Below are positions 53,974-62,906 of a DNA stretch of 64,000 nucleotides, piece after piece (position 1 is the stretch's first letter; each line of letters starts with the position of its first letter). The notes under the pieces were generated by a model, which was not told the DNA's origin, did not search any database, and saw only the letters and a program-made list of their open reading frames with translations. The stretch covers positions 248,001-312,000 of the forward strand of contig NC_012030.1 of assembly GCF_000022205.1 (NCBI RefSeq). Reading direction: 5' to 3'. This DNA comes from Halorubrum lacusprofundi ATCC 49239. GTDB lineage: Archaea; Halobacteriota; Halobacteria; Halobacteriales; Haloferacaceae. Position numbers and translations under genes: made by a program.

Positions 53974-54884
53974 GTCAGACAGACACCGCAGAGACGACGG
54001 CGAACCGCACCGACGGCCAGGAGGTCTCCACGACCGCCGGCGAGACCGTCGAGGAGACACGTTCCGAGTGGACAGACTACGAGGCCGGCGGCGAGACGAA
54101 ACTCGCCGTCGAGGACCTCGACGTTCACTACGGCGACGACCATGCGCTGAAGGGTGTCTCGATAGACATCCCTGAAGAGAGTGTGACGGCGCTCATCGGC
54201 CCGTCTGGCTGTGGAAAGTCGACGTTCCTCCGGTGTCTCAATCGGATGAACGACCGTATCCGAGCCGCCAACGTTGACGGAATGGTCGAGCTCGACGGCG
54301 AGGATATCTATCAGGACGGCGTCGATCTCGTCGAGCTTCGGAAGCGGGTCGGGATGGTGTTTCAGAGTCCCAACCCCTTCCCCAAGTCGATCCGCGAGAA
54401 CGTCTCGTACGGACCACGGAAACACGGCGATATCCAGACGGGTCTGCTCGCACGCTTGACCGGGCGCGCAGAGCCCGACCGCGAAGAGGCACTCGTTGAG
54501 CGCTCGCTCGAACGGGCCGCGCTGTGGGGGGAGGTGAACAACCGGCTGGACGACAACGCGCTCGGACTGTCCGGCGGTCAACAACAGCGACTCTGTATCG
54601 CTCGCTGTTTGGCCGTCGACCCGGAGGTCATCCTCATGGACGAGCCGGCCTCGGCGCTCGATCCGATCGCCACCTCGAAGATCGAGGATCTCATCGAAGA
54701 TCTCGCGCAGGACTACACCGTCGTCGTCGTCACTCATAGCATGCAACAGGCCGCCAGGGTCTCCGACCAGACCGCCGTCTTCCTGACCGGCGGCGAGCTC
54801 GTCGAGTACGACGACACGGAGAAGATATTCGAGAACCCCGAAAGCCAGCGCGTGGAGGATTACATCAGCGGGAAGTTCGGGTGA
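53970..54884 (+). CDS. pstB: phosphate ABC transporter ATPase PstB
   Basis: 304 residues from [10 protein letters not shown]. Walker [10 protein letters not shown]-loop [15 protein letters not shown], signature LSGGQQQR, Walker [14 protein letters not shown]. The first 45 residues are an acidic extension common in haloarchaeal PstB. It powers PstC/PstA. The start overlaps the pstA stop; the stop overlaps the phoU GTG start. Confidence 0.95.
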   Translation: MSQTDTAETTANRTDGQEVSTTAGETVEETRSEWTDYEAGGETKLAVEDLDVHYGDDHALKGVSIDIPEESVTALIGPSGCGKSTFLRCLNRMNDRIRAANVDGMVELDGEDIYQDGVDLVELRKRVGMVFQSPNPFPKSIRENVSYGPRKHGDIQTGLLARLTGRAEPDREEALVERSLERAALWGEVNNRLDDNALGLSGGQQQRLCIARCLAVDPEVILMDEPASALDPIATSKIEDLIEDLAQDYTVVVVTHSMQQAARVSDQTAVFLTGGELVEYDDTEKIFENPESQRVEDYISGKFG

Positions 54885-55558
54885 TCACCGTGCCTCGGGA
54901 GGACTATCGCGAGTCGCTTGATGCGTTGCGGAGCGACATCGAGTCGATGTCGGAGGACGTCCTGGATCAGCTCCTGTGCGCGCTTGACGCTCTCGAACGC
55001 GATGACCATGAACTGGCCCGGGAGGTGATCGACGGCGACGACCGCATCAATCAGCAGTACCTCAATCTTGAGGGCGACTGTGTCGATCTGATCGCGCTCC
55101 AACAGCCCGTCGCCTCAGATCTCCGATTCATCGTCGCGTCGTTCAAGATACTCACCGATCTGGAGCGGATCGGTGACCTCGCAACGAACCTCGCCAGATA
55201 CGCCCTCTCTGGCAGTTCAGAGATCTTCTCGAAAATCCGGATCGAAAATATCGGCGAGACCGCGTACAGTCAGCTTCAGATGGCCATCGAGGCCTATATG
55301 CACGCGGATTCCGAGGCGTGTCGAGTAATCAGCGACCGTGACGACGAGCTCGACGCGTCGTGTCAGACCGCCAGCGAAGCTATCGTTCGCGACCTTGTCG
55401 CCAGCGAGCCTGATCGCTGGGAAATTGAGCAACTGCTCGATGATGTGTCTCGGTTGCTACTCACGGTCCGAGATCTGGAACGAATCGGTGACCACGCCGT
55501 CAATATCGCTGCCCGCACACTGTACGCGAACGACAGCGATCGCAAACTGATCTACTGA
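54881..55558 (+). CDS. phoU: phosphate signalling protein PhoU
   Basis: 225 residues from GTG at 54881 (another GTG at 54890 is possible). Two PhoU three-helix repeats, each with E-R-I-G-D-x-[19 protein letters not shown] and [18 protein letters not shown], the metal-binding signature. PhoU restrains phosphate uptake when phosphate is plentiful. Overlaps pstB. Confidence 0.93.
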   Translation: MITVPREDYRESLDALRSDIESMSEDVLDQLLCALDALERDDHELAREVIDGDDRINQQYLNLEGDCVDLIALQQPVASDLRFIVASFKILTDLERIGDLATNLARYALSGSSEIFSKIRIENIGETAYSQLQMAIEAYMHADSEACRVISDRDDELDASCQTASEAIVRDLVASEPDRWEIEQLLDDVSRLLLTVRDLERIGDHAVNIAARTLYANDSDRKLIY

Positions 55559-55560
55559 GT

Positions 55561-56580
55561 ATGGAGACGAGGAAACTACAAGAAGTCGGCGGCGGAACAT
55601 TCACGGTGTCGATTCCGAGAGCATGGGCGGAAAACAACGGCTTTGAGGTCGGCATGGAACTACAGCTGTACACCCATCGTGATGGGTCGATTCTCGTCCG
55701 ATCTTCGGATACAGACATCAACTGTTTGGACGAGGCAACGATCGAAGCTGCTGGTGAAGGTCCTGAAGCCGTCCGTCGTGCGGTTCACACGGCTCACGCG
55801 ATCGGGTTCGAAACAATAGTGCTACGTCAATCAGAGACGTTCTCAGACCCTATGGTGAAGGCGGTCCGGTCGACAGTTCGAGATCTCATCGGAGCGAACA
55901 TTCTTACCGAGACTGACACGGAGATCACGATCAAATACCTCTTAGACACGTCGTCTATCTCGATCCGCCAGTCGATCGTTCAACTCCAGTACGCGGTTGC
56001 TTCCCTCCTCCGCGACGCGACCGATGCCTTCGTCGATGCCGTCGATACGCATGAGCGAATTCACGACCGAGCTGACGAAGCACGACGATCCGCAGAAATG
56101 GTCACGCGACACTTCTCACGGTCGCTCATCTCACACGCTGAACTCGACGCGCTAGACATGTCTCGGGCCGAACTGTTCGCCTGCTACGTGATCGCATCTC
56201 GCCTCAAAACGGTCACCGATCGGGCAGTCGAGATCTCGAGTATCGGGAAGAAACTGTCCGGGCCGCTCGCTAATGGGGTGACCACGGACATCTGTTCCGT
56301 AGCGGATGATGTCGCCTGCTCAGTCGATAACGCGGCTATCGCCGTCCTCAGCGGAGATATGACGAACGTACAGCAAGCGAGGAATCGGTGTGATAGTGCA
56401 ACAGAGACTATTAGCGCGGTTGAAAGTCGGTTATACGACGGGAACGTGACCGAATCGACATCGACATCGGCTGCCCTAGCAAATACGCTCTCCAGCTTCC
56501 GGCAAGTGGCTGGTTGCGGTCACAGAATGGCCGATGTTGCGGCGATGGCCGTACTTCGTGACGAAAATATCGAGGTCTGA
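55561..56580 (+). CDS. AbrB-PhoU regulator of phosphate uptake
   Basis: 339 residues, starting two bases after phoU. The N-terminal AbrB/SpoVT domain (METRKLQEVGGGTFTVSIPRAWAENNGFEVGMELQLY) binds DNA; the rest contains two PhoU-like helical repeats. Haloarchaea use such AbrB-PhoU proteins near pst operons as probable transcriptional regulators. Confidence 0.88.
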   Translation: METRKLQEVGGGTFTVSIPRAWAENNGFEVGMELQLYTHRDGSILVRSSDTDINCLDEATIEAAGEGPEAVRRAVHTAHAIGFETIVLRQSETFSDPMVKAVRSTVRDLIGANILTETDTEITIKYLLDTSSISIRQSIVQLQYAVASLLRDATDAFVDAVDTHERIHDRADEARRSAEMVTRHFSRSLISHAELDALDMSRAELFACYVIASRLKTVTDRAVEISSIGKKLSGPLANGVTTDICSVADDVACSVDNAAIAVLSGDMTNVQQARNRCDSATETISAVESRLYDGNVTESTSTSAALANTLSSFRQVAGCGHRMADVAAMAVLRDENIEV

Positions 56581-56624
56581 ATGCGCGGATGTCGGCGATA
56601 TTCGAGAGCGTTGGGGAGGTCCCT

Positions 56625-57572
56625 TCACTCCTTAGGACGATGTTCCTCAACGGCTGCTTCGACTTCGGCCCATGAGACCGGCGGTTCCATCTCTTCGAGC
56701 ACTTCGTCGACTGCCGTCAACTGATCGCCGTACTGTGTTCTCCATTCCCGCTCGGCACGCGCAGTAAGTCGCCCTCCGACGGCCTCGTGTCTGTTTCGTA
56801 TCTCGCCGAGCCGGGACTCGACGTTAGACGGCGGCGTGTCACCTTCGCGTTCGGCCCACGTTCGAAGCGTCGCCAGCTCGGATCGCAGATCCGTGATCAT
56901 CAGCGACACGACGCGGTGGCGAACGGTTGCCGCAGCCCACGTACGCGCCGCGTCATTCTCGGCGGCTCCGTCATCGACCTTGATGCGGTCGACAACGTCA
57001 TCGAGTTCACCCACCGACTCTGCTACCGCATCGACATCGGTGGTGAGCTCTTCGGTGCGCCGGTCAGCGTCGGTGAGCCACGCCTCGAACGAATCGAGCT
57101 CAAACTGTAAGTCGTCAGCGGCACGCTGGACCTCAGTAGCAGCGTTTGTGAGCTGTCTGATCCGTTGTGCGATCTCATAGAGATCACCGTGATCTCTCAT
57201 TTCGAGTATCTCTTGGACCGTCTGCCCGAGTTCGTCTGATCGGGTTTCAACGACGTCGCGCCGTTCCACAAAATCGTCGATACGGGCTGAAACAAGATCC
57301 AAATCGGGCACGGATGCGGACACCTCGCGCACGTCGTCCAGCTTCTTCTCCGCGAGCTCGACCCGCGTCTCCGCGGTCGTCACCACTTTTGACGCGTTGG
57401 CAAGTGCGTCGTCGACACTCGTTCGGCGGACGACTCCGTCCTGAGAAACGATCGCGAGTGTCTCCCGCACCGTTCCGGAATCGTCCTTGTCGTCGACCAC
57501 GATGTCTACTGCCTGTTCGACGGAGAGTCCGTTGAGGTCCGTTCGACTGTCACCATGTTCTGTCTCAGTCAT
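56625..57572 (-). CDS. coiled-coil protein ('halo transducer' type)
   Basis: 315 residues. A start of about 70 residues (LSVEQAVDIVVDDKDDSGTVRETLAIVSQDGVVRRTSVDDALANASKVV) precedes a long alpha-helical coiled coil and a C-terminal PPVSWAEVEAAVEEH segment. This is the family often labelled halo transducer protein. No membrane span or kinase motif. It converges on the AbrB-PhoU gene. Confidence 0.68.
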   Translation of the reverse strand: MTETEHGDSRTDLNGLSVEQAVDIVVDDKDDSGTVRETLAIVSQDGVVRRTSVDDALANASKVVTTAETRVELAEKKLDDVREVSASVPDLDLVSARIDDFVERRDVVETRSDELGQTVQEILEMRDHGDLYEIAQRIRQLTNAATEVQRAADDLQFELDSFEAWLTDADRRTEELTTDVDAVAESVGELDDVVDRIKVDDGAAENDAARTWAAATVRHRVVSLMITDLRSELATLRTWAEREGDTPPSNVESRLGEIRNRHEAVGGRLTARAEREWRTQYGDQLTAVDEVLEEMEPPVSWAEVEAAVEEHRPKE

Positions 57573-57730
57573 ATATCTCGAACGCTACCTGTACTTCGTT
57601 AGTGAGACGGTGTTTCATCTCTCCCACACGTGTTGAGCAGACGGCTACTGAAACGGTGGCGATCGCTACTGATCGAACCCAGTGGCGACGGTCATCGGCC
57701 GGGCGGCGACTGAGTGTGTTCACGGTGGTG

Positions 57731-58186
57731 TCATTCCATGGATACCGATTCCGGGACAGCGTCATCGAACACCGCATCGACGCGTTCCGCAATTTCGTCG
57801 CGGATAGCGCGGACCTCCTCGATCGGACGTCCATGTGGATCGTCGAGCCCCCAGTCACGGTTCTCGCCGTTCCACGTCGCTGGGCACACGTCCGAGGCCG
57901 AACAGCCCATGGTGACGACGAGGTCGATCGCTTGTAGCTCATCGGGGGTCACCTCTCGGGGCGTCCGGTCGCTGATGTCGATGTCCACTTCTGCCATCGC
58001 CTCAACGACGATGTCGTGGACGTGATCCGCGGGCTGTGTCCCGCCGGTGACGATCTCGATCCGGTCACCCACGCCGCGTCGGTCGCGTTCCTGCTCGGCA
58101 AACGCGGCGGCCATCTGGCTCCGTCCCGCGTTCTGGACGCAGACGAAGGCGATCCGATGGCCCGACTGTTCGCTGTGTTGAGTCAC
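57731..58186 (-). CDS. arsC: arsenate reductase / low-molecular-weight phosphatase
   Basis: 151 residues. P-loop CVQNAGRS (C-x5-R-S), and the acid loop ends in DDPHG. Thioredoxin-linked ArsC enzymes of this fold reduce arsenate; the tyrosine phosphatases are close relatives. Placement beside a phosphate importer, which also takes up arsenate, favours arsenate detoxification. No arsenite exporter is seen. Confidence 0.82.
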   Translation of the reverse strand: MTQHSEQSGHRIAFVCVQNAGRSQMAAAFAEQERDRRGVGDRIEIVTGGTQPADHVHDIVVEAMAEVDIDISDRTPREVTPDELQAIDLVVTMGCSASDVCPATWNGENRDWGLDDPHGRPIEEVRAIRDEIAERVDAVFDDAVPESVSME

Positions 58187-58475
58187 AACTCGTTATGCGG
58201 GAGGCACCAGTATAGTCGTTACTTCAAACCGCTATGGAGTGCTATCGAGTGGTATATACTGTGAATTGAAACGGCCCTGATCTATTCATGAGGGTGGTGA
58301 GTAAATATAAGGCACGCATCAATCTTATCCTCCGAGATTGTGATATTTGTGAGCGTGAACTGGCACCCGAACCAGCATTGAAAGTTAATATTTAGTTCCG
58401 CATGGAAGAACCATGATATTTAGACATATTATAGATAACTGATGATTTTGGTGTCAAAACGATTTTGAAATTACA

Positions 58476-58937
58476 GGCTCTGTTGAAATCCTATTCTTCA
58501 GATATGTTCTCGTCTGAAATAGCCGGTCGCTGAGAGCTGCGTGTTGATTGAGGCGTGAGTTTCCCGTACTGACCGCGACCGGCCCAGAATGAATCACTTG
58601 CTGAATATTTCAACAAATCTTCGCATTAAAGTACAAGTGAATAGGATGCTACATCGATAATATGTCCATTAAATCGAAGAAAATAGCAGGCAATATGAGG
58701 ATCAAACCAGTTCATATTTTGTTAGCTGTCCCCGTTTGGATGGCGATATCGATAGCTGTCCCTTTGGGAACTACCGTGAGTCTTATCATTCTAGCTACAT
58801 TACTAATATGCTACTTTCTGCTTCGTATTTTAGTTTCGTTAGAACGTTTGCGTTTTGATATGAGAGAGTAGTTGAGCGCGTTGTACGGACCGAGACTGGG
58901 TCGGAATATGTCACTTGATGAGGATTTCAACAGAGCC
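58476..58937. mobile_element. MITE-like element with IS5-type ends and a small cargo gene
   Basis: 462 bp between GGCTCTGTTGAAATCCT (58476) and the complement of GGCTCTGTTGAAATCCT (ends 58937), a perfect match. The ends equal those of the IS at 36908, but there is no transposase, so it must be mobilised in trans. It carries a 69-residue membrane protein. The right end cuts the AddB-like gene. No target duplication is evident. Confidence 0.75.
58662..58871 (+). CDS. small two-span membrane protein in the MITE-like element
   Basis: 69 residues: PVHILLAVPVWMAISIAVPLG and VSLIILATLLICYFLLRILV are membrane segments; both termini are charged. Family unknown. A protein of the same layout, little alike in sequence, is found in the IS at 36908, suggesting a recurrent passenger. 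Confidence 0.45.
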   Translation: MSIKSKKIAGNMRIKPVHILLAVPVWMAISIAVPLGTTVSLIILATLLICYFLLRILVSLERLRFDMRE

Positions 58938-59862
58938 AGTTCTCTCTATCTCGAAGCCGCTCGATTTCATCAGCGACATTCTTGATCTGTTCGTCGGCGC
59001 TCTCTGTCGGGATGACGTTCACCTCCCCCGCTTCGGGATCTTCGTGAACGGTTTCAGTCGCCAAGTACGCACCCGTCGCAGCCGGTCGGGATGGGGGTAC
59101 TGTCCTTGCAGTAGACTCTGTCCTCGAAAATGAGACGTAGTCAGTAATTGGTCCCGGCTCGATCCATGTCCGCCGAACACTCGCGTTCTCTTCTGCTACA
59201 CATACGAGCTCCAACCCATCCGCCACGGTAGCAAGATAGCGACGGTCAAGCGGCAGGAACTCCTCAAACTCGACGGCGAGGACTGCCTCGACATCGACTA
59301 CGTCATCTCGTTTCTCGGTCTCCGACAGCGCCGCATTCGCCTCAGTGATTAGCTGGCCCCGTTCTAGGTGGTTATGGCCGTCGAGCCATTCGTGGAACGC
59401 TTCGACGAGTTCCGCAACTTCAACTAGCTCTGGCGTCTTCTCGAAGGAAACATCCTGCCACGTGGCAGTTTCCATGAGCTGGGCGATATCACTCAGGAAG
59501 GAGGGTTGTTCGGCTGCACGCTGGAAATGCTCACTGTCCCACTCTTGCTCTTCGAGGAACCGATGGACGAGCTCGCGCCGCATCGCGTCTGAGAGAATCG
59601 CTCGGTTATCGGTCTGGTTCACGACATCGGTCGCTTGCACGACCAGGGACGTGACACGTGGGACAGCTGATCCGGGTGCTATGTCTTTGAGTTCCTCTCG
59701 AAACGTCTCCATGCTCGTCGGAGACCCAGTGATGACGAGGATGTCTTCTGGATTATATTCCTTGAGAAGGGCCTGATACTGCTCAGTTGCTGTTGACCTG
59801 GGCTCTCCAGTGCCGAATGGAACCGTAATGAGCGTCCCGTCGAAATGCTGGACCTCAGACAC
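58927..59862 (-). pseudogene. AddB-like helicase/nuclease, 3' truncated by the MITE-like element
   Basis: 311 codons of an AddB/RecC-like N-terminal part: a first strand (DGTLITVPFG), a helical stretch, NPEDILVITGSPTSMETF, ILSDAMRRELVHRFLEEQEW and a strand block VDVEAVLAVEFEEFLPLDRRYLATVADGLELVCV. The frame stops in the terminal repeat of the element. The C-terminal PD-(D/E)xK nuclease of such proteins is missing. Divergent from the AAA-ATPase gene, with about 240 bp between; this fits a shared defence or repair function. Confidence 0.55.
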
Positions 59863-60071
59863 ACTTATCGTCCCCCGCAGCCACCAGTTGTTCCTTTGTG
59901 GATCGGAGGCTGGCCCAGTATCTCCTTGTCTGAGAGCCTGCTGCTGATTTGTAGGGTAAGTCGAAAACGAATCTAGGCAATCGGGGACATATCATATTGA
60001 GGGTCCTCACAGTCCACCTACAAGAACGTTGGTGCTACGCTAAAACCGAAATTTGCTTCATCAGGATGCTA

Positions 60072-60080
60072 CATATTTAT
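60072..60080 (+). promoter_or_regulatory. TATA box deciding the start of the AAA-ATPase gene
   Basis: CATATTTAT lies 25-33 nt before the ATG at 60105 but only 4 nt before the ATG at 60084. The haloarchaeal leaderless spacing therefore selects 60105. Confidence 0.45.
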
Positions 60081-60104
60081 ACTATGCCGGGGTCAAGTTC
60101 CTCT

Positions 60105-61811
60105 ATGACAGACCCATCTGACGGTTCTGATTTCATCGCAGACGCTGAATGGCATAACGAATGGTGGGATACAGGCAATGGTTCGCTATCTGAGTTAGAG
60201 CAAACCGCTTCTCTAGACCCCAGATCAGACTTACTCAAAGTACTGCAGTCCATTGATGACGAGCGAGAAGACGGTACTGAGTGTCTCGTGTATCCCATTT
60301 ACGGACCGACCGGAATCGGCAAAACAACGCTTCTTCAGCAATTCATCGCTGCAATCCTTGATTCAGACACCGTTGACTTCTCTCCCAGCCATCGTGATTT
60401 AGATATCGTCGGCTCCGTTGATTCACGCCAGATCCTCTATGTCCCTCTTGAGGATTCTCTCTACCATCTCGAACCTTCAAGCAGTGCTGTGGAAAAACTC
60501 GAAAACGTTATCGACTATTTCCGCTCTCACGTCGCTCCACGTCGAGGTCGTAAGTACATCATCCTCGACAATATCGGGGCTCTGCGACTCGATGAAGATG
60601 AACAGAGTGCTCTTCTAGACTTGGTCGATGATGATACCTATCTACTGCTGACCGGAATTGTAGAATCCCAGGTCGACTTGAGTGGGATCTCGGCTTCGAG
60701 CGAGCCCAAAATCAAGTATCCTCGTGCGATGCTACCGATGAAGTTCATCGACACCATCAAGCAAGGGGCATATGATGACTCTGCGTTACTCGAGACAGAC
60801 CCTGATTTTGCTCTTCGTGTGGAGTCCGATCAAACGAGGAGTATGGACGGTGAGGCCCTGATAAAGGATGTCCGGAGTAATTTGTCTGAATCGGAAAACT
60901 TGGATGACGCGGTCGCGTCGTTGAATCAGCTTTACTTTGAAGCCTTCTCCGACGTTGAGCGAGATGGCCTGTATGAGGCCGCTCGTGAGTACCTGCAGAA
61001 AGGGGGAATCTTCCTACGTGCTACGGAAACCCCGGTCAAAAACGAACTCATTCGATCTCATCTCCTCCTGTATCTCTACAAGGAACTCGCAGAGTATGAA
61101 TCGATTCAACGACCTGAGAATCTCCATCGAATCGCTTCATTAGCTGCGAGCCAAGCTGGGAATGAGCTTCGATATACCGACATCAGCGACCAGCTGGAAG
61201 TCGATCGGCGGACTGTCGATTCGTACCTGTCCGTGCTGGATGACGGACTCTCCGTTTCGGAATCCCACGACTTCTCACTTCAACGCCACCGCCGTACTCG
61301 ACTCTATCTCCGGAATCCGCGCCACGTTGTACTTCTGTCCCAACGTCAGGAACACCACGGGTTCGAGACATACGAGAAGACGCGATCGCTCAATCACGAG
61401 TTCGAGTACAAGTTAGCTCGAACCGTCGCGTTCGACCATGCTAAGCGACTGGCATGGAGGGTTGGCGGCTCAGGTGATGAGGATCCCCAGGTTGAATACT
61501 TCGAGACTGAGGCGGGGACAGTCGACTACATCCTCCACAATGAGGATGGGGTAGTTGTCCCGTTCGTTCTCTCCTATCATCCACACGCAGGGAATGCCGA
61601 TGAAATCGCAGTAGAATTCGATCCCACTGTCGGGAAGCATCCAGTACCCGGGGAAGAGGAGCTTCTCGATCTCGATTACGAAGCTCCCTACCGGTTCATC
61701 ATTGCTGATAGCCTTCCAAAGGAAGTGACTCGAACCGGGTCACTCGTTGTGGAACGGGATGGCGTCGACCTCTGTTACATTCCTTACTGGCTGTTCCTCC
61801 TCATCTGCTAA
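60105..61811 (+). CDS. AAA ATPase with winged helix and DUF4143-like C-terminus
   Basis: 568 residues. Walker A GPTGIGKTT (67-75), Walker B KYIILDNIGAL, then a winged-helix segment (ELRYTDISDQLEVDRRTVDSYLSVLDDGL) and a C-terminal DUF4143-like domain that looks like a PD-(D/E)xK fold (VEYFETEAGTVDYILHNEDGVVVPFVLSY). Proteins of this plan (COG1373) are ATPases often found in defence islands. It starts a row of three same-strand genes ending in a DNA methyltransferase. Confidence 0.78.
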   Translation: MTDPSDGSDFIADAEWHNEWWDTGNGSLSELEQTASLDPRSDLLKVLQSIDDEREDGTECLVYPIYGPTGIGKTTLLQQFIAAILDSDTVDFSPSHRDLDIVGSVDSRQILYVPLEDSLYHLEPSSSAVEKLENVIDYFRSHVAPRRGRKYIILDNIGALRLDEDEQSALLDLVDDDTYLLLTGIVESQVDLSGISASSEPKIKYPRAMLPMKFIDTIKQGAYDDSALLETDPDFALRVESDQTRSMDGEALIKDVRSNLSESENLDDAVASLNQLYFEAFSDVERDGLYEAAREYLQKGGIFLRATETPVKNELIRSHLLLYLYKELAEYESIQRPENLHRIASLAASQAGNELRYTDISDQLEVDRRTVDSYLSVLDDGLSVSESHDFSLQRHRRTRLYLRNPRHVVLLSQRQEHHGFETYEKTRSLNHEFEYKLARTVAFDHAKRLAWRVGGSGDEDPQVEYFETEAGTVDYILHNEDGVVVPFVLSYHPHAGNADEIAVEFDPTVGKHPVPGEEELLDLDYEAPYRFIIADSLPKEVTRTGSLVVERDGVDLCYIPYWLFLLIC

Positions 61812-61813
61812 CC

Positions 61814-62005
61814 ATGAGATGGACCATCCCAGAACTGAACGGGAATTTTTACAACGGCTGGCCAGAAAGACCGCGACATAGCCTCATGCGGATGGTCAAA
61901 TATGATACGGAAGACGGATTTGACGCACGGCCATCCAACAAGAACAGTGGGATTGCGGTCCTCGATGCATGGCAGTTTGATCAATCCCTCCAGTCACGAA
62001 CCTAA
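61814..62005 (+). CDS. small hypothetical protein between ATPase and methyltransferase genes
   Basis: 63 residues (MRWTIPELNGNFYNGWPERPRHSLMRMVKYDTEDGFDARPS...). It begins two bases after the ATPase stop and ends two bases before the methyltransferase start, so it belongs to the same operon. No family is recognised. Tight spacing on both sides supports it being a gene. Confidence 0.5.
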   Translation: MRWTIPELNGNFYNGWPERPRHSLMRMVKYDTEDGFDARPSNKNSGIAVLDAWQFDQSLQSRT

Positions 62006-62007
62006 TC

Positions 62008-62906
62008 ATGTCTACGCAAACTACACGAGACGGAAATCGAGAACAGCTTCAGGAATTGCTACGGGATCTCTTCCAGTTCGACGCTGCCGATCTCGACTTT
62101 GGTATCTACCGCATATTGAACCAGCGTCGAGACCGTATTGAACAGTTCATCGAAGAAGATCTCCTCGACTCCGTCGATGAGAGTCTCGAGTCTCTGGCCG
62201 ACGCGAAGCGCGCGGAGATCGAAGAGGAGCTCGAAGAGAAAGCCCCAGAACTGCGTCAGGACTGGGATGACGATATCTTCAATCCCGATGGGTCGCTGAA
62301 GGACCAGTACACAAACCTCGGACAGAAAGACCTCGAAGAGTACCAGGACCTCTATGAGACGCGGGAAGATGTCGCCGTCGCTGAGGAGACGGAATCCCGT
62401 ATCTTCAACGACTTATACCGGTTCTTCTCTCGGTACTACGAGGACGGAGACTTTCACACCAAGCGCCGTATCTCCTCGAAGGACTCGAAGTACTACGTCC
62501 CGTACAACGGAGAGGAGACGTACTTCCACTGGGCGAACAACGACCAGTACTACGTCAAAACGGGCGAGCACTTCACCGATTACCGGTTCGAGGCCAACGA
62601 GTGGACCGTCGAGTTCCGTTTAGAGGAAGCGGATGTGCCGCAGGACAACGTTAAGGGGGACAGCCGATACTTTGTGCTCGGCCGTGGCGACCCGGTTTCG
62701 ACGGACGCTGACGAGCAGACGGTGACAATTCGGTTCCAGTACCGACAGATCACCGAAGACGAGGCCGACGACTACGTCGAGGCGTACAACGAGGCGGCGG
62801 ACGATGATCGTAGCTCCTTCGCGCACATGACGCCCAAGATGCGGTGTGACGCCCTCGAAGGACGCATCCTAGGCTACGTCGAGGACGCAGGTGCCGAACG
62901 TATCCT
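62008..62906 (+). pseudogene. Mod-like DNA methyltransferase, 3' truncated by ISH3
   Basis: 300 codons of the N-terminal part. The sequences ELLRDLFQFDAADLDFGIYRILNQRRDRIEQFIEEDL and IFNDLYRFFSRYYEDGDFHTKRR, GEETYFHWANNDQYYVKTGEHFTDYRF recall the N-terminal regions of type III-like (Mod) site-specific adenine methyltransferases in archaea. The catalytic DPPY and SAM-binding motifs would lie further on and are cut off by the IS. The frame ends 43 bases into the element. Confidence 0.72.
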
